Assembly: GCA_024707255.1 (NCBI GenBank)
Contig: JANQAC010000001.1
Coordinates: 1,674,001 to 1,738,000 of the forward strand
Origin: Asticcacaulis sp.
GTDB lineage: Bacteria > Pseudomonadota > Alphaproteobacteria > Caulobacterales > Caulobacteraceae
DNA length: 64,000 nucleotides
Direction: 5' to 3'
The position numbers and the translations under genes were made by a program. Shown one piece after another: positions 25,291-34,714 of this stretch. Under the pieces are notes generated by a model. That model ran no database searches. It saw nothing but the letters and a program-made list of their open reading frames with translations, and was not told the DNA's origin. Positions within the stretch are counted from its first letter, which is position 1; each line of letters begins with the position of its first letter.

Positions 25291-27951
25291 TTACTTCGCG
25301 TCTTTCAGCGCCGTGACGACTTCCGCGCCCTTGGCGTCCTTCAGAACGCTGCACGAGCGGATATCCTCCAGCATCCGGTTAAAGGACAGTTCGCCGCGGC
25401 CGGCAGCGACCACTTTCGGGCGCATGATACGCTCGATCTCATCCGCCTTGCCCGCATCGCAGTAATTATGCGGCAGCGAGGCGATGCGGCCGGCCGAGAA
25501 GATGCCGGCTCCCGCCGAGAAGCTGTCATAATTGGCCTTCAGCCAGTCATAGGTCATGTCGCGCGTGGCAGCATTGTTCATCAGGCCGCCGACCAGGGCC
25601 AGCTTGTCCGGCACGCGCAGGCGGGGCTCGCTCAGCGCACCCAGGAGCCAGGTCGCCGTGGCGGCGTCGGCGTCGGAGGTGATGGCGCCGCGTACCGCCG
25701 AACGGACGACTTCGTCCTGTTCGGTCATCATCCGGTCGAACAGGGCCTTGGCCGCCGGCTGGTGGCCTTCCTCGACATAGATCTTGAAGCCGCGCGCCAG
25801 GAACGCCTGGTCGAGCGCCGTCTTGTCGCCGCCGAGATAGGCATTAGCGGCATCGAGCAGTTGCTTGCGCACCGCCGGGTCGCGGCCCGCATCGGAGACC
25901 GCGACCACCAGGCGCTGGCGCAGTTTCTGCGTGTCGGGATCATCGGAGAGATGCGCGCCGGCCTTCGGGTTGAAACCGAGGGCGGCCAGGCGCGGGGCGT
26001 AGATTTCATCCATCACCCGGCGATAGTCCGGCAAGCCGGCTTCGGGGATAATGCCGCGTGTCACCAGTTCAGCGAATTGATCGGCGCTGCCGGTGGCGAC
26101 GTTGGAATCCTTGTTGTTGACGAAGACCTTGGCCGCCTCGATCAGTTGCGGTGCGGCCAGCTTGCCGGCATAGAACTGGCCCCACAGGCTGTCGAGCGCC
26201 GCCAGGCCCTCGCCGGCGGGCAGTTTGTCGCCGGTGGCGATCAGGGTTGACCAGTCGTCCGGCGTCAGGGTGAAGCGGTAATAGCCGGTGCCGCCGGCAT
26301 TGGGCATCAGTACGCCGGGCGCATCGGCGCCGAGCGTGCCCTGCGGCTGGGCCATCAGGAAGCACTTGCGTTCTTCACCCTGGCGCAGGCAGAGCGGAAT
26401 GGTCCAGCTTTGCGGGTCAAGCGTGGCGCCCAGGCGGGCATAGCGCGACTGCGTCGCCACCAGCCAGCCGCCCTGGTGGCTGAAATCGACCGTCGGGAAG
26501 CCCTGCTGGTTAACGAAGCTCTTCATGGCGTCGAGTACGGCCGGTTCCTGGGCGGCGTCGGCCAGGGCGCCGAAAAATTCATCGGAAGTGGCGTTGCCGT
26601 ACGGATGACGCGACATGTGCAGGCGCACGCCGCGCTTGAAGGTTTCATCACCGAGATAGCCGGCCACCATGGCCACGACCTGTCCGCCCTTGCCATAGGT
26701 GATGGTGTCGAAGGCCGAGTCGATGTCGCCGTTATTGGTGATCTTTTCGTGGATCGGACGGCCCACCTTGAGGGCGTCGGTATCCATGGCACCGAAAGCT
26801 TCATCGATGGCGCCGACGCCGATATTCAGTTCCGGCCGCCATTCATTGCCGATGCGGTAACCCATCCAGTTGGCGAAGCTCTCATTGAGCCAGATATCAT
26901 CCCACCAGGCCGGGGTGACATAATCGCCGAACCACTGGTGCGACAGTTCGTGAGACACCACCATGCCGAATTCCTGCTTCTGTACGGTCGAAGCGCCGGA
27001 ATCGAGCAGCAGGATATTGTCGCCATAGATATCGATGCCGGCGTTTTCCATGGCGCCCGGCATGATCGGCGAGGCGACCTGATCGAGCTTCGGGAAGGGG
27101 AAGGCCTGTCCGAAATAGGTTTCCAGATGGCTGACGATCGACGGGGTTTCATCGAGCGCATATTTCAGCTTGGCGGCATTGGGCTTGGTGGCGACAATGC
27201 GGATCGGCAGGGCGTAGTTGCGGTACTGGTTAGGCGGCGCCACGCCTTCCGCCACCGCAAATGGCCCGACGGCAAAGGCGACCAGGTAGGTCGGCAGCTT
27301 TTCGGTGCGGTAGAAGGAGTGGGTGATCATCGAGCCGGCCGTGGTCGAGCCATCTTCCGGACCGTTGCTGAGGGCGACCAGTCCTTTTTCCGTGGTGATC
27401 TGCACCTTGAACGGCGTCTTGAAGCCCGGCTCGTCGAACGACGGGAAGGCGCCGCGGGCGTCGATCGATTCAAATTGCGACCAGACATACCACTCGCCAG
27501 CGACCTGGACGCGGTAAAGCCCGGCCGCATCATTGGTGAAAGGCGCATCGTAATCGAACACCAGGGTGGTGCGACCGGCGGGGATGGCCTTGGCGAAGTC
27601 GAGGCGGGCGACGCCGAGGTCATCGACCTGGGTATATTTGGCGTTGACCGGCTTGCCATTCACCATGGCGACCACTTTCGACATCTTCAGGTCGCGGCCG
27701 TGCAGGTAGAGCGATTTCGTTTCGGCCTTCACATTGACATCGATCTCGACATGGCCCGAAAAGCGCGGCTTGGAGGGCACGATGGTCAGGTTGAGGCTGT
27801 AGGCGAGCGGGGTGGCGGCGTCGGGCAGCTTGCCCTTGGGGGCGTTGGCGTCGGCGACAATGGCGGTGGCGGCCGGGGCAGCCAGCGTCACCACGGGGGT
27901 GAGGGCGGTCGAAGCGAGGAGCAGGCTGGCGGCGAAAAGCAATGGGCGCAT
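25291..27951 (-). CDS. Secreted M1-family alanyl aminopeptidase
   Basis: The protein has 886 residues. A Sec signal peptide covers residues 1-24 (MRPLLFAASLLLASTALTPV). The M1 substrate motif GAMENAG lies near residue 298 and the zinc site HELSHQW near residue 334, with the third ligand in WLNESFANWMG. The C-terminal half is the long ERAP1/APN-type helical domain. It is a zinc metallopeptidase that removes N-terminal residues from peptides, here in the periplasm or outside. It is transcribed alone, ends at a strong terminator, and is divergent from the DUF3034 gene. No frameshift was noticed. Confidence 0.93.
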   Translation of the reverse strand: MRPLLFAASLLLASTALTPVVTLAAPAATAIVADANAPKGKLPDAATPLAYSLNLTIVPSKPRFSGHVEIDVNVKAETKSLYLHGRDLKMSKVVAMVNGKPVNAKYTQVDDLGVARLDFAKAIPAGRTTLVFDYDAPFTNDAAGLYRVQVAGEWYVWSQFESIDARGAFPSFDEPGFKTPFKVQITTEKGLVALSNGPEDGSTTAGSMITHSFYRTEKLPTYLVAFAVGPFAVAEGVAPPNQYRNYALPIRIVATKPNAAKLKYALDETPSIVSHLETYFGQAFPFPKLDQVASPIMPGAMENAGIDIYGDNILLLDSGASTVQKQEFGMVVSHELSHQWFGDYVTPAWWDDIWLNESFANWMGYRIGNEWRPELNIGVGAIDEAFGAMDTDALKVGRPIHEKITNNGDIDSAFDTITYGKGGQVVAMVAGYLGDETFKRGVRLHMSRHPYGNATSDEFFGALADAAQEPAVLDAMKSFVNQQGFPTVDFSHQGGWLVATQSRYARLGATLDPQSWTIPLCLRQGEERKCFLMAQPQGTLGADAPGVLMPNAGGTGYYRFTLTPDDWSTLIATGDKLPAGEGLAALDSLWGQFYAGKLAAPQLIEAAKVFVNNKDSNVATGSADQFAELVTRGIIPEAGLPDYRRVMDEIYAPRLAALGFNPKAGAHLSDDPDTQKLRQRLVVAVSDAGRDPAVRKQLLDAANAYLGGDKTALDQAFLARGFKIYVEEGHQPAAKALFDRMMTEQDEVVRSAVRGAITSDADAATATWLLGALSEPRLRVPDKLALVGGLMNNAATRDMTYDWLKANYDSFSAGAGIFSAGRIASLPHNYCDAGKADEIERIMRPKVVAAGRGELSFNRMLEDIRSCSVLKDAKGAEVVTALKDAK

Positions 27952-28211
27952 ATGAGATCCGGGTTTGTAGCGCGGCGCGGAGCTAGGCGACCCCTTGAGG
28001 CGGCGCGATAATTAAGAATGAAACCAGTCGGCAGGGTTAGCATGGCCTCCGCCGACTGCACATTAAGTTTTTGTAATGGGCTTTTATGGCGTGGCAAAAA
28101 GGCCGCAGGCGCTGCGTTTTCTTCAGAAACGTAATCCCATAAAGCAAGGCTTAAACAAATTCAGGCGAAATTCCTCGGACGACAGGCGGACCAGGCCGAA
28201 GGGGAAATGTT

Positions 28212-29099
28212 TTGAAATACAAGCGTATAGGCGAAATTGTTGCGCTCGCCATCCTGGCGTGTGCCGGTCTGACCGGGGCCGCGCAGGCGGAGTCGATCTT
28301 CACCTATACCAGCGGCAAATTGCTGCTGACCGGCGGCGTCAGCCAGATCGAAGGCGCGGCCGGCGGCGGTCTGACTCCCTGGGCGGTGATCGGGGGGTAT
28401 GGCGCACAGAACCAGACCGGCGGAAACGCCTTCTACACCACTGTCGATACGCAGGACTATCGCGTGTCCTCGTATGGCGCGTTGGTCGGCATCCATGACC
28501 GCGTTGAAATCTCCTACGCCCGGCAGGATTTCGACCTGCAAAAGATCGGCGGCGCGCTGGGCCTTGGCGATGGCTACACCATTTCGCAGGACACCATCGG
28601 CGTAAAGGTCAAGGTGGCCGGCAATGCCGTGCTGGAACAGGATCGCTGGCTGCCGCAGATCGCCGTGGGGGCGCAGTTCAAGCAAAACAAGAACGGCGCC
28701 CTGGTCAAGGCGTTGGGCGCGCGCGATGACAGTGGCACCGATTATTATGTCAGCGCCACCAAACTGTTCCTCGCCCAGAGCCTGCTGGTCAACAGCACGA
28801 TCCGCGCCACCAAGGCCAATCAGTTCGGTATTCTAGGCTATGGGGGAATCGATGACGATTACCATGCCGAATTCGAGGGCTCGGTCGCCTACCTGCTCAA
28901 CCGCCATTTGGCCATCGGCGCCGAGGTGCGCTCGAAGCCCGATAATCTGGGTGTCGCCAAGGAAGGCGCGGCGGTTGATGCCTTCGTGGCATACGCGCCC
29001 TGCAAGCGGATATCCTTCACCCTCGCCTATGCCGATCTCGGCAATATCGTCACGCGCCGCCAATCGGGACTGTATCTCTCGCTCCAAGCCGGATTCTGA
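28212..29099 (+). CDS. DUF3034 family exported protein
   Basis: This 295-residue protein has a signal peptide ending at AAQA (about residue 26) and then a pattern typical of the DUF3034 family: GKLLLTGGVSQIEGAAGGGL, TPWAVIGGYG, and repeated amphipathic strands ending in aromatic residues with a final phenylalanine. It is probably a beta-barrel-like outer-membrane protein. The gene ends two bases before the truncated haemoglobin gene, and this pair recurs in proteobacteria. Function is unknown. Confidence 0.85.
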   Translation: MKYKRIGEIVALAILACAGLTGAAQAESIFTYTSGKLLLTGGVSQIEGAAGGGLTPWAVIGGYGAQNQTGGNAFYTTVDTQDYRVSSYGALVGIHDRVEISYARQDFDLQKIGGALGLGDGYTISQDTIGVKVKVAGNAVLEQDRWLPQIAVGAQFKQNKNGALVKALGARDDSGTDYYVSATKLFLAQSLLVNSTIRATKANQFGILGYGGIDDDYHAEFEGSVAYLLNRHLAIGAEVRSKPDNLGVAKEGAAVDAFVAYAPCKRISFTLAYADLGNIVTRRQSGLYLSLQAGF

Positions 29100-29101
29100 T
29101 C

Positions 29102-29557
29102 ATGAAAATCATCGCTCTTGCGGCAACCGCCCTTTTGTTCGCGTCTCCGGTTCTGGCGCAAGGTACGCCTTCCGCCCCGACCGCGCCGGTCATTTCGCCC
29201 GATGGCAGGCTCTTCTCCGAATTTGGCGGCCATGACGGCCTGGTCAGGATCATGGACGACCTGATGGTCAATCTGCTGGCCGATCCGCGCACGAAAGACT
29301 TCTTCGTTGCCGTCGATCAGCAGCATGTGAAGGATGAACTGGTCTCGCAGTTCTGCGCCATTTTGGGCGGCGGCTGCACCTATACCGGCAAGGACATGAA
29401 AGCGGTCCACGCCAAGCTGGGTGTCCATCAGGAAGACTTCCTGGCGCTGGTGGAAGACCTGCAAAAGGCGATGGAAAAGAACCATGTGTCGTTTTCGGCG
29501 CAGAACAGACTGCTGGCGGCCCTGGCGCCCCAGCACCGGGATGTCATAACGGAATAA
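29102..29557 (+). CDS. Exported group 1 truncated haemoglobin
   Basis: The protein has 151 residues. Residues 1-20 form a signal peptide (LLFASPVLAQ), so the globin acts outside the cytoplasm. The globin part carries ADPRTKDFF, the glycine pair LGGG, YTGKDMKAVH with the probable proximal His103, and the helix DFLALVEDLQKAM. Aligned by eye with mycobacterial trHbN, the B10 tyrosine position is Met55 and the E11 glutamine is Leu80, so the distal pocket lacks the usual polar residues. It follows DUF3034 by two bases and converges with the PP2C-kinase gene. Confidence 0.85.
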   Translation: MKIIALAATALLFASPVLAQGTPSAPTAPVISPDGRLFSEFGGHDGLVRIMDDLMVNLLADPRTKDFFVAVDQQHVKDELVSQFCAILGGGCTYTGKDMKAVHAKLGVHQEDFLALVEDLQKAMEKNHVSFSAQNRLLAALAPQHRDVITE

Positions 29558-31347
29558 TCAGCCGAAGACGCGCCTGGAAAGTTCCGCTAGTGCCGCCTGC
29601 GCCCACGGCGGCAAGGGGATGCCGGTCTTTGCCGTCATGATGGAAATCACCAGGCATATGGCCAGGAACAGGCTGACGCCGCGCCAGATGCCGACCTGGT
29701 TGCGGGCCAGCCAGGAATGCTTGCGGAAGAAATCGGGCTCGGCGCCATGCGAGCCGGTCTCAAGCTTGAAAGCCAGTTCGAAACCGTCCTGGAAGCGATC
29801 GGCCGGATTCGGCGCCAGGGCCTGCAAAATCACGCTGTCGAGCCAGGCCGGCAGGTCGCCGCGCCGGCTGGCGAGGCGTTCCGGCATGTTGAAACGCGGT
29901 GTCTGGCCGGTCTCGATCTCGCCGAAGGGATAGGCGCCGCCGGTGAACATCCGGTAGAGCGTCACCCCCATGGCGAAGATGTCCGAGCGCTCGTCACCCG
30001 GTTTGCCGTCGAACAATTCCGGCGCCTTGTAGCTGGGCGTGCCGGGCACGAACAGGCTGTCCTTGTCGATGCCGGGAATGCGCGCCACGCCGAGATCGAC
30101 CAGCTTGAAGCCGCCATCGGCCGTCAGGATGATGTTCTCCGGTTTGACATCGCGGTGGATGATACCGGCGCGGTGCAGCGAGCCCAAGGCCTTGGCCAGC
30201 TTGGTAGCGATGCCGACACCTTCCTTCAGGGTGATTTTCGGGCTGCGCAACAGGCGGTGTTCGAGGGTTTCGCCGACATAATAGGGCTGGGCAACATAGA
30301 GACAGGTCTGGCGGCCGGGGGCGATATCAAGCACCGAACCGATCCACATATGCTGGACGCGGCTGGCTACCCAGGCTTCGCGCATGAAGGCCGAGCGCGC
30401 CGAGGTTTCCGAGCCGATGGTATGGGGTTTGGGGAATTTCAGCACGACATTGGGGCTGATGCCGGTGCGGAATTCGCGCATGTCGCGCGCCCGGAAGACA
30501 CGGCTGTAGATGCCGTCGGCCAGTTGCCGCTCCAGCTTGAAGCCATCGATCAGGTCGCCGACATGGGGCGGTTCGATGATCGGCAGCCGGGAAATGGCGA
30601 GGTTCAGGTCTTCGATCGTGGCCGGGGGCAGGTCGATGACATCGATCACCAGGGCCGTGGCGTTATCGTCGCCGCCGTGGGCGATGGCGGTGCTGACCAG
30701 CCGCTGGGCCGTCTCTTCCGGCGCTGTGCGGCCATCGAGCAGGGCGAGTATCTGGGCCTGACTGACAAAGCCGTGAATGCCATCCGAACACAGCATCAGC
30801 CGGTCATGCGGAAAGATATCGTGGGCGCCGTAATCGATACGGATGGCTTCTTCGGCGCCGACCGCGCGGGTGATGAACGGGCTGCCGTCCGGCCCTTCGG
30901 GCTTGTGGTCTTGCGTCAATTGTTCGAGCTGGCCGGCGCGCAGGCGGTAGAGGCGGGTATCGCCGGCATGGAAGCTGTGCAGCCGCCGCCCCTTAATGAC
31001 GATACCGGTAAAGGCGGCGCACATGCCTTTCAGGTTTTCGTTCTTCTGACCTTCGCGGTAGAGCCAGTAATTGATGCTTTCCAGCGCCCGCGCCGCCGTC
31101 TTTTGCGGTGACAGCAGTTCCGACTGGCCGAGATAATCATCGATAAAGGTCCGCACAGAAAGCTCGGCCGCCACGCGCCCACCCTTGCGCCCGCCGACGC
31201 CATCGGCCAGGGCGGCCACCGCGCCGTGATGACGCTGGCCGTCCTCCAGACAGAGGGCGGCGAAATCCTGGTTTTCTTCGCGCTTGCCAATATCACTGGC
31301 GAAACCGGCGGCGATATCGAGCTTTGAGGCAGTCTGCGTCGGGTCAT
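29558..31347 (-). CDS. PP2C phosphatase / Ser-Thr protein kinase fusion, start frameshifted
   Basis: An N-terminal PP2C domain (DIGKREENQD, ALADGVGGRKGG, FHAGDTRLYRLR, LCSDGIHGF, GGDDNATALV) is followed by a Hanks-type kinase (VVLKFPKP lysine, HRDVKPENII, VDLGVA in place of DFG, GTPSYKAPE, ERSDIFAMGVTLY). A C-terminal membrane helix covers about 20 residues near the end. The phosphatase frame has no start codon upstream of DIGKREENQD; the ATG at 31347 (behind AGGA) is one base out of frame, so a base is probably missing around 31337-31344. Repaired length is about 596. Homologues accompany nitrate assimilation genes in other proteobacteria. It lies downstream of moaB-moeA. Confidence 0.88.
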
Positions 31348-31423
31348 GTCCTATGTGTGCAGGAGCGAACCGTGTTCGTCCAGTGGGCTTTGGATTATGC
31401 TGATTGACGTGGCTTTTGAACCA

Positions 31424-32644
31424 CTACAGCCGGTCGAGCGGCAAAACCTCGACGCGCGACCCAGCGTTTTGCGGCAGGGTATTGGCCGGCAGGCGGATCA
31501 GCGCATCGGCACGGGCGAAGACTTTGACCAGGGAGGAATCCTGGTCGTCAAACGCTGTCACCTGCAATTGCCCTTGCAATGAGCTGCCGATTTTGGCGCG
31601 CAGATAGGTCTCACGTGGACCGGCGGCAGAGAGGGGGCCTTGCGTCACGGCGGTGATAAAGGGGCTTGTTTCCGGCATTCCCAGTGACGCCTCGATCCAG
31701 GCTTTCAGGAACAATTGCGCCGTGACAAAAGCCGAAGCCGGATTGCCCGGCAGGCTCAATATCCGCGTCCCATCGGTCAGCCGGCCGAAACTGGTCGGCT
31801 TGCCGGGCTTGATCGCTACGGAAGCGAAATCGAGCGCCAGGCCCAGCTTTTCCAGCGCCGGCCGCACCAGGTCATAATCGCCGACACTGGCCCCGCCGAC
31901 TGTGACGATCAGGTCGGCCTTCGTGTTCTTCAGCGCCTTATGCAGAGCCCTGGCGTTATCGCCCTCCACGCCGACATAGCTGGTCTTGCCGCCCCACTGC
32001 TTGATCAATGCCATGAGCGCATGGGAGGCGGATTCATAGATCTGGTCCGGTTTCGGCGTCTGGCCGGGCAACACAAGTTCATCACCGGTACACAGGACGG
32101 CGATCTTGGGACGGCGCCAGACCGGCACCGTGTCCAGCCCGGCCGCCGCGACCAGGGACAGGCGCCACGGATCAAGCCGCTGACCGGGCTCAAGCAGGGT
32201 GTCGCCGGCCTTGAAATCCTGGCCGGCCTTGCGAATGTGAGACGGTCCGTCAGGCTTGCGGCCATCCGGCAGGACATCGATCATGTCTGCCTGGCGAACG
32301 ACATTTTCCTGAATAACGACGGCGTCGCAATCGGCGGGTACAGGCGCGCCGGTAAAAATGCGCACGGTCTCCCCCGCGGCCACCGACCCTGTGTAGACGC
32401 GGCCCGCCGCACTTTCGCCGACCACATGCAGGGTGACCTGTTTAGCTTTCGTTTTCAGCGATTCCCTGCGGACGGCATAGCCATCCATGGCCGAGGCGTT
32501 GAAGGGCGGCTGATCGCGCCCAGCCAAAACGGCTTCGGCCAGCACGCGACCCATGGCCTTGGCCAGCGGCACACGCTCTGCCGCTGGAGACACCGCGCCC
32601 TGCCTGACCGCTGCCAGCGCCGCATCGACCGCAACGTTTTTCAT
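31424..32644 (-). CDS. moeA: Molybdopterin molybdenumtransferase
   Basis: The ATG at 32644, behind GAAGGA, gives a 406-residue protein. Signatures are PPFNASAMDGYAV, RIFTGAPVPADCDAV, VLCTGDELV, VTVGGASVGDYDLV and LPGNPASAFV, in the order expected for MoeA domains. The enzyme inserts molybdate into adenylylated molybdopterin to make molybdenum cofactor. It starts 14 bases after moaB on the same strand. The PP2C-kinase gene follows after about 75 bases, so all three may share a transcript. Confidence 0.95.
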   Translation of the reverse strand: MKNVAVDAALAAVRQGAVSPAAERVPLAKAMGRVLAEAVLAGRDQPPFNASAMDGYAVRRESLKTKAKQVTLHVVGESAAGRVYTGSVAAGETVRIFTGAPVPADCDAVVIQENVVRQADMIDVLPDGRKPDGPSHIRKAGQDFKAGDTLLEPGQRLDPWRLSLVAAAGLDTVPVWRRPKIAVLCTGDELVLPGQTPKPDQIYESASHALMALIKQWGGKTSYVGVEGDNARALHKALKNTKADLIVTVGGASVGDYDLVRPALEKLGLALDFASVAIKPGKPTSFGRLTDGTRILSLPGNPASAFVTAQLFLKAWIEASLGMPETSPFITAVTQGPLSAAGPRETYLRAKIGSSLQGQLQVTAFDDQDSSLVKVFARADALIRLPANTLPQNAGSRVEVLPLDRL

Positions 32645-32658
32645 TATTTTTCCTTCAG

Positions 32659-33228
32659 TCACTTTTCTTTCAGGCGGGGCATCAGTTCGACCATATTGCA
32701 CGGACCATGCCGGCTATCGAGCTGCCAGCGGATCACCTTGTCCCAGCCGTCCTTGACCGCGCCGTTCGAGCCCGGCAGGCAGAAGATAAATACGCCGTCG
32801 ATGATCCCCGCAAGGGCGCGCGATTGCAGGGTGGAGAGGCCGACCGTTTGATAGCTCAGCATATGGAAAATGGTCGAGAAGCCTTCGATGCGCTTGGTCA
32901 GCAGCGGCTCGATCGCTTCGGGGGTGACATCGCGGCCGGTAATGCCGGTGCCGCCGGTGGTGACGATGGCGTCGATCTCGCCGGTATTGACCCATTTCAT
33001 CACCTTGGCGCGGATGGCGTCGATGTCATCACGCACAATATTGCGGCGCACGACGCTGTGGCCGGCCGCTTCGATGCGCTTGACCAGCACATCGCCGGAG
33101 GTATCGCTTTCCTCGTCGCGCGTATCGGAAATGGTCAGGACGGCCAGGCTGACCGGCCGGAAGGGCCGCGTCTCGTCGATACGGCCACCGCTCAGAAAAG
33201 TCTTGTCCGCTTCCGTAATCTCGCTCAT
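32659..33228 (-). CDS. moaB: Molybdenum cofactor biosynthesis protein B
   Basis: This 189-residue protein has the MoaB/MogA fold motifs VSLAVLTISDTRDEESDTSG, VTTGGTGITGRDVTPEA and FCLPGSNGAVKDGW. It is a trimeric or hexameric cytoplasmic protein that adenylylates molybdopterin before MoeA acts. It is the first gene of a short moaB-moeA operon. The remaining cofactor genes (moaA, moaC, moaD, moaE, mobA) are not in this window. Confidence 0.94.
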   Translation of the reverse strand: MSEITEADKTFLSGGRIDETRPFRPVSLAVLTISDTRDEESDTSGDVLVKRIEAAGHSVVRRNIVRDDIDAIRAKVMKWVNTGEIDAIVTTGGTGITGRDVTPEAIEPLLTKRIEGFSTIFHMLSYQTVGLSTLQSRALAGIIDGVFIFCLPGSNGAVKDGWDKVIRWQLDSRHGPCNMVELMPRLKEK

Positions 33229-33282
33229 GCCGGCCTCATCTGTTGTTCTTCACAGCAGATTTAGGCGCTGGGTTTGCTTATC

Positions 33283-34714
33283 TCAAGCGAAAACGGTTTC
33301 GCTCTTGAGGAGTTCGGCATAGGCGCCTTCGATTCCGGCGATCACGGTGGCGTCCGTCGCCAGCGTTTCCGGGAAGACGGCGCGCAAGGCGAGGAAGCGG
33401 CTGACATCCGCTATCGTGTCGTCACAGGTCTTGCCAAGCGCGATCAGATCGTCCGCCAGTGGATCGGTGATCGCCTCACCGGTGATCGCTTTCCGGCTCA
33501 CAAACCGCATCCACGCCGCCAGAGGCAGGCACAGCCGGCGGATATCCTGGCCGCGATCGAGTGCCTCGCCGAGACTGCTCAGAATACGGATCGGCAGTTT
33601 TTGCGAGCCATCCCAGGCGATCTGCGACAGCTTATGGACAATGGCCGGATTGCGGAAGCGCTTGAGAATATCCTCACTGTAGGCCACGAGATCGAGTCCT
33701 TCCGGCGCCTCCAGCAACGACACCACGTCCTCTATCATCAGCTTACGGATAGTATCGGCCAGCTCGGCGTCCTTCATGGCCTCGGAGACGCTTTCGTAAC
33801 CGCGATGCAGGCCCATATAGGCCAGGGTCGAATGCGGGCCGTTGAGCAGGCGCAGCTTGGCGCGTTCATAGGCCGGCACATTGTCGGTCAGGGTTACCCC
33901 GACGCCCTGCCAGTCGGGACCGTTTTCATGGTCGTGCTTTTCGATCACCCACTGGGTGAAGGCTTCGCGCTGGATCGGCCAGGCGTCTTCCAGGCTGGTC
34001 ACCTCCGCCACGCGGGCGCGCAGGGCATCATCGGTGGCCGGCGTAATCGAATCGACCATGGTGGAAGGGCATTGCAGGGTATCGTGAATCCACTTCGCCA
34101 GGTCATGATCACTCTGCCCAACAAAGACGGTGACGGCGTCTTTCAGGCGCGCGCCGTTCTTGGGCAAGTTATCGCAGGGGATCAGCACGAAGGGCTTCAG
34201 ACCGGCCTGTCTGCGGCGGCGCAAGCCTTCCGCGACGTAGCCGATAAAGGATTTCGGCGCCTGCGGATTGGCCAGATCGTGGACAATGTCCGGGTGCTGA
34301 AGATCGAGCGAAAAAATCCGGCGCCAGGCAATAGCCTTTTTCGGTTACGGTCGAGGTGACGATTTCGACCGAAGGCCGCGTCAGGCGCTCAAATACCGCT
34401 TCGATATCCTCCGGGCCGACCAGGACTTCACGCATGGCGCCGATGATGCGGTAGCTGATGTCCTCATCGAGAATGGCCAGGGTGTAGAGGCCGTCCTGGG
34501 GTTTCAGGGCATCGCGCACGCCGGCCGAATGCAGCGACACGCCGCAAATGCCCCAGCGCGGGTCTTTCGCCGCCAGAGCATCGAAATACGCGGCCTGATG
34601 GGCACGGTGAAAGGCGCCAGGGCCGAAATGAACGACGCCAATATCCAGCGATGCCGGATCATAGGCCGGTTTTGTGGCGTTTGTGGTGGCAAGTGTATCA
34701 AGTGAAAGGCGCAT
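33283..34714 (-). CDS. uxuB: Fructuronate/tagaturonate-type reductase (mannitol dehydrogenase family), frameshifted
   Basis: Frames 34169-34714 and 33283-34224 join into a 476-residue protein if one A is removed from the A6 run at 34311-34316 (T6 on the coding strand). The first part has VVHFGPGAFHRAHQAAYFD and WGICGVSLHS, typical of the NAD-binding domain. The second has PFVLIPCDNLPKNGARL and the long-chain dehydrogenase motif KLRLLNGPHSTLAYMG. It reduces keto-hexuronates to aldonates. Sequence is closer to UxuB than to UxaB, yet its partner is altronate dehydratase, so the substrate is uncertain. It starts right at the uxaA stop. Confidence 0.88.

Noticed and set aside
26410..28011. 533-codon open frame on the plus strand opposite the M1 aminopeptidase
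   Set aside because: It mirrors the codon structure of a strongly supported gene, has low-complexity composition and shows no domain motifs.
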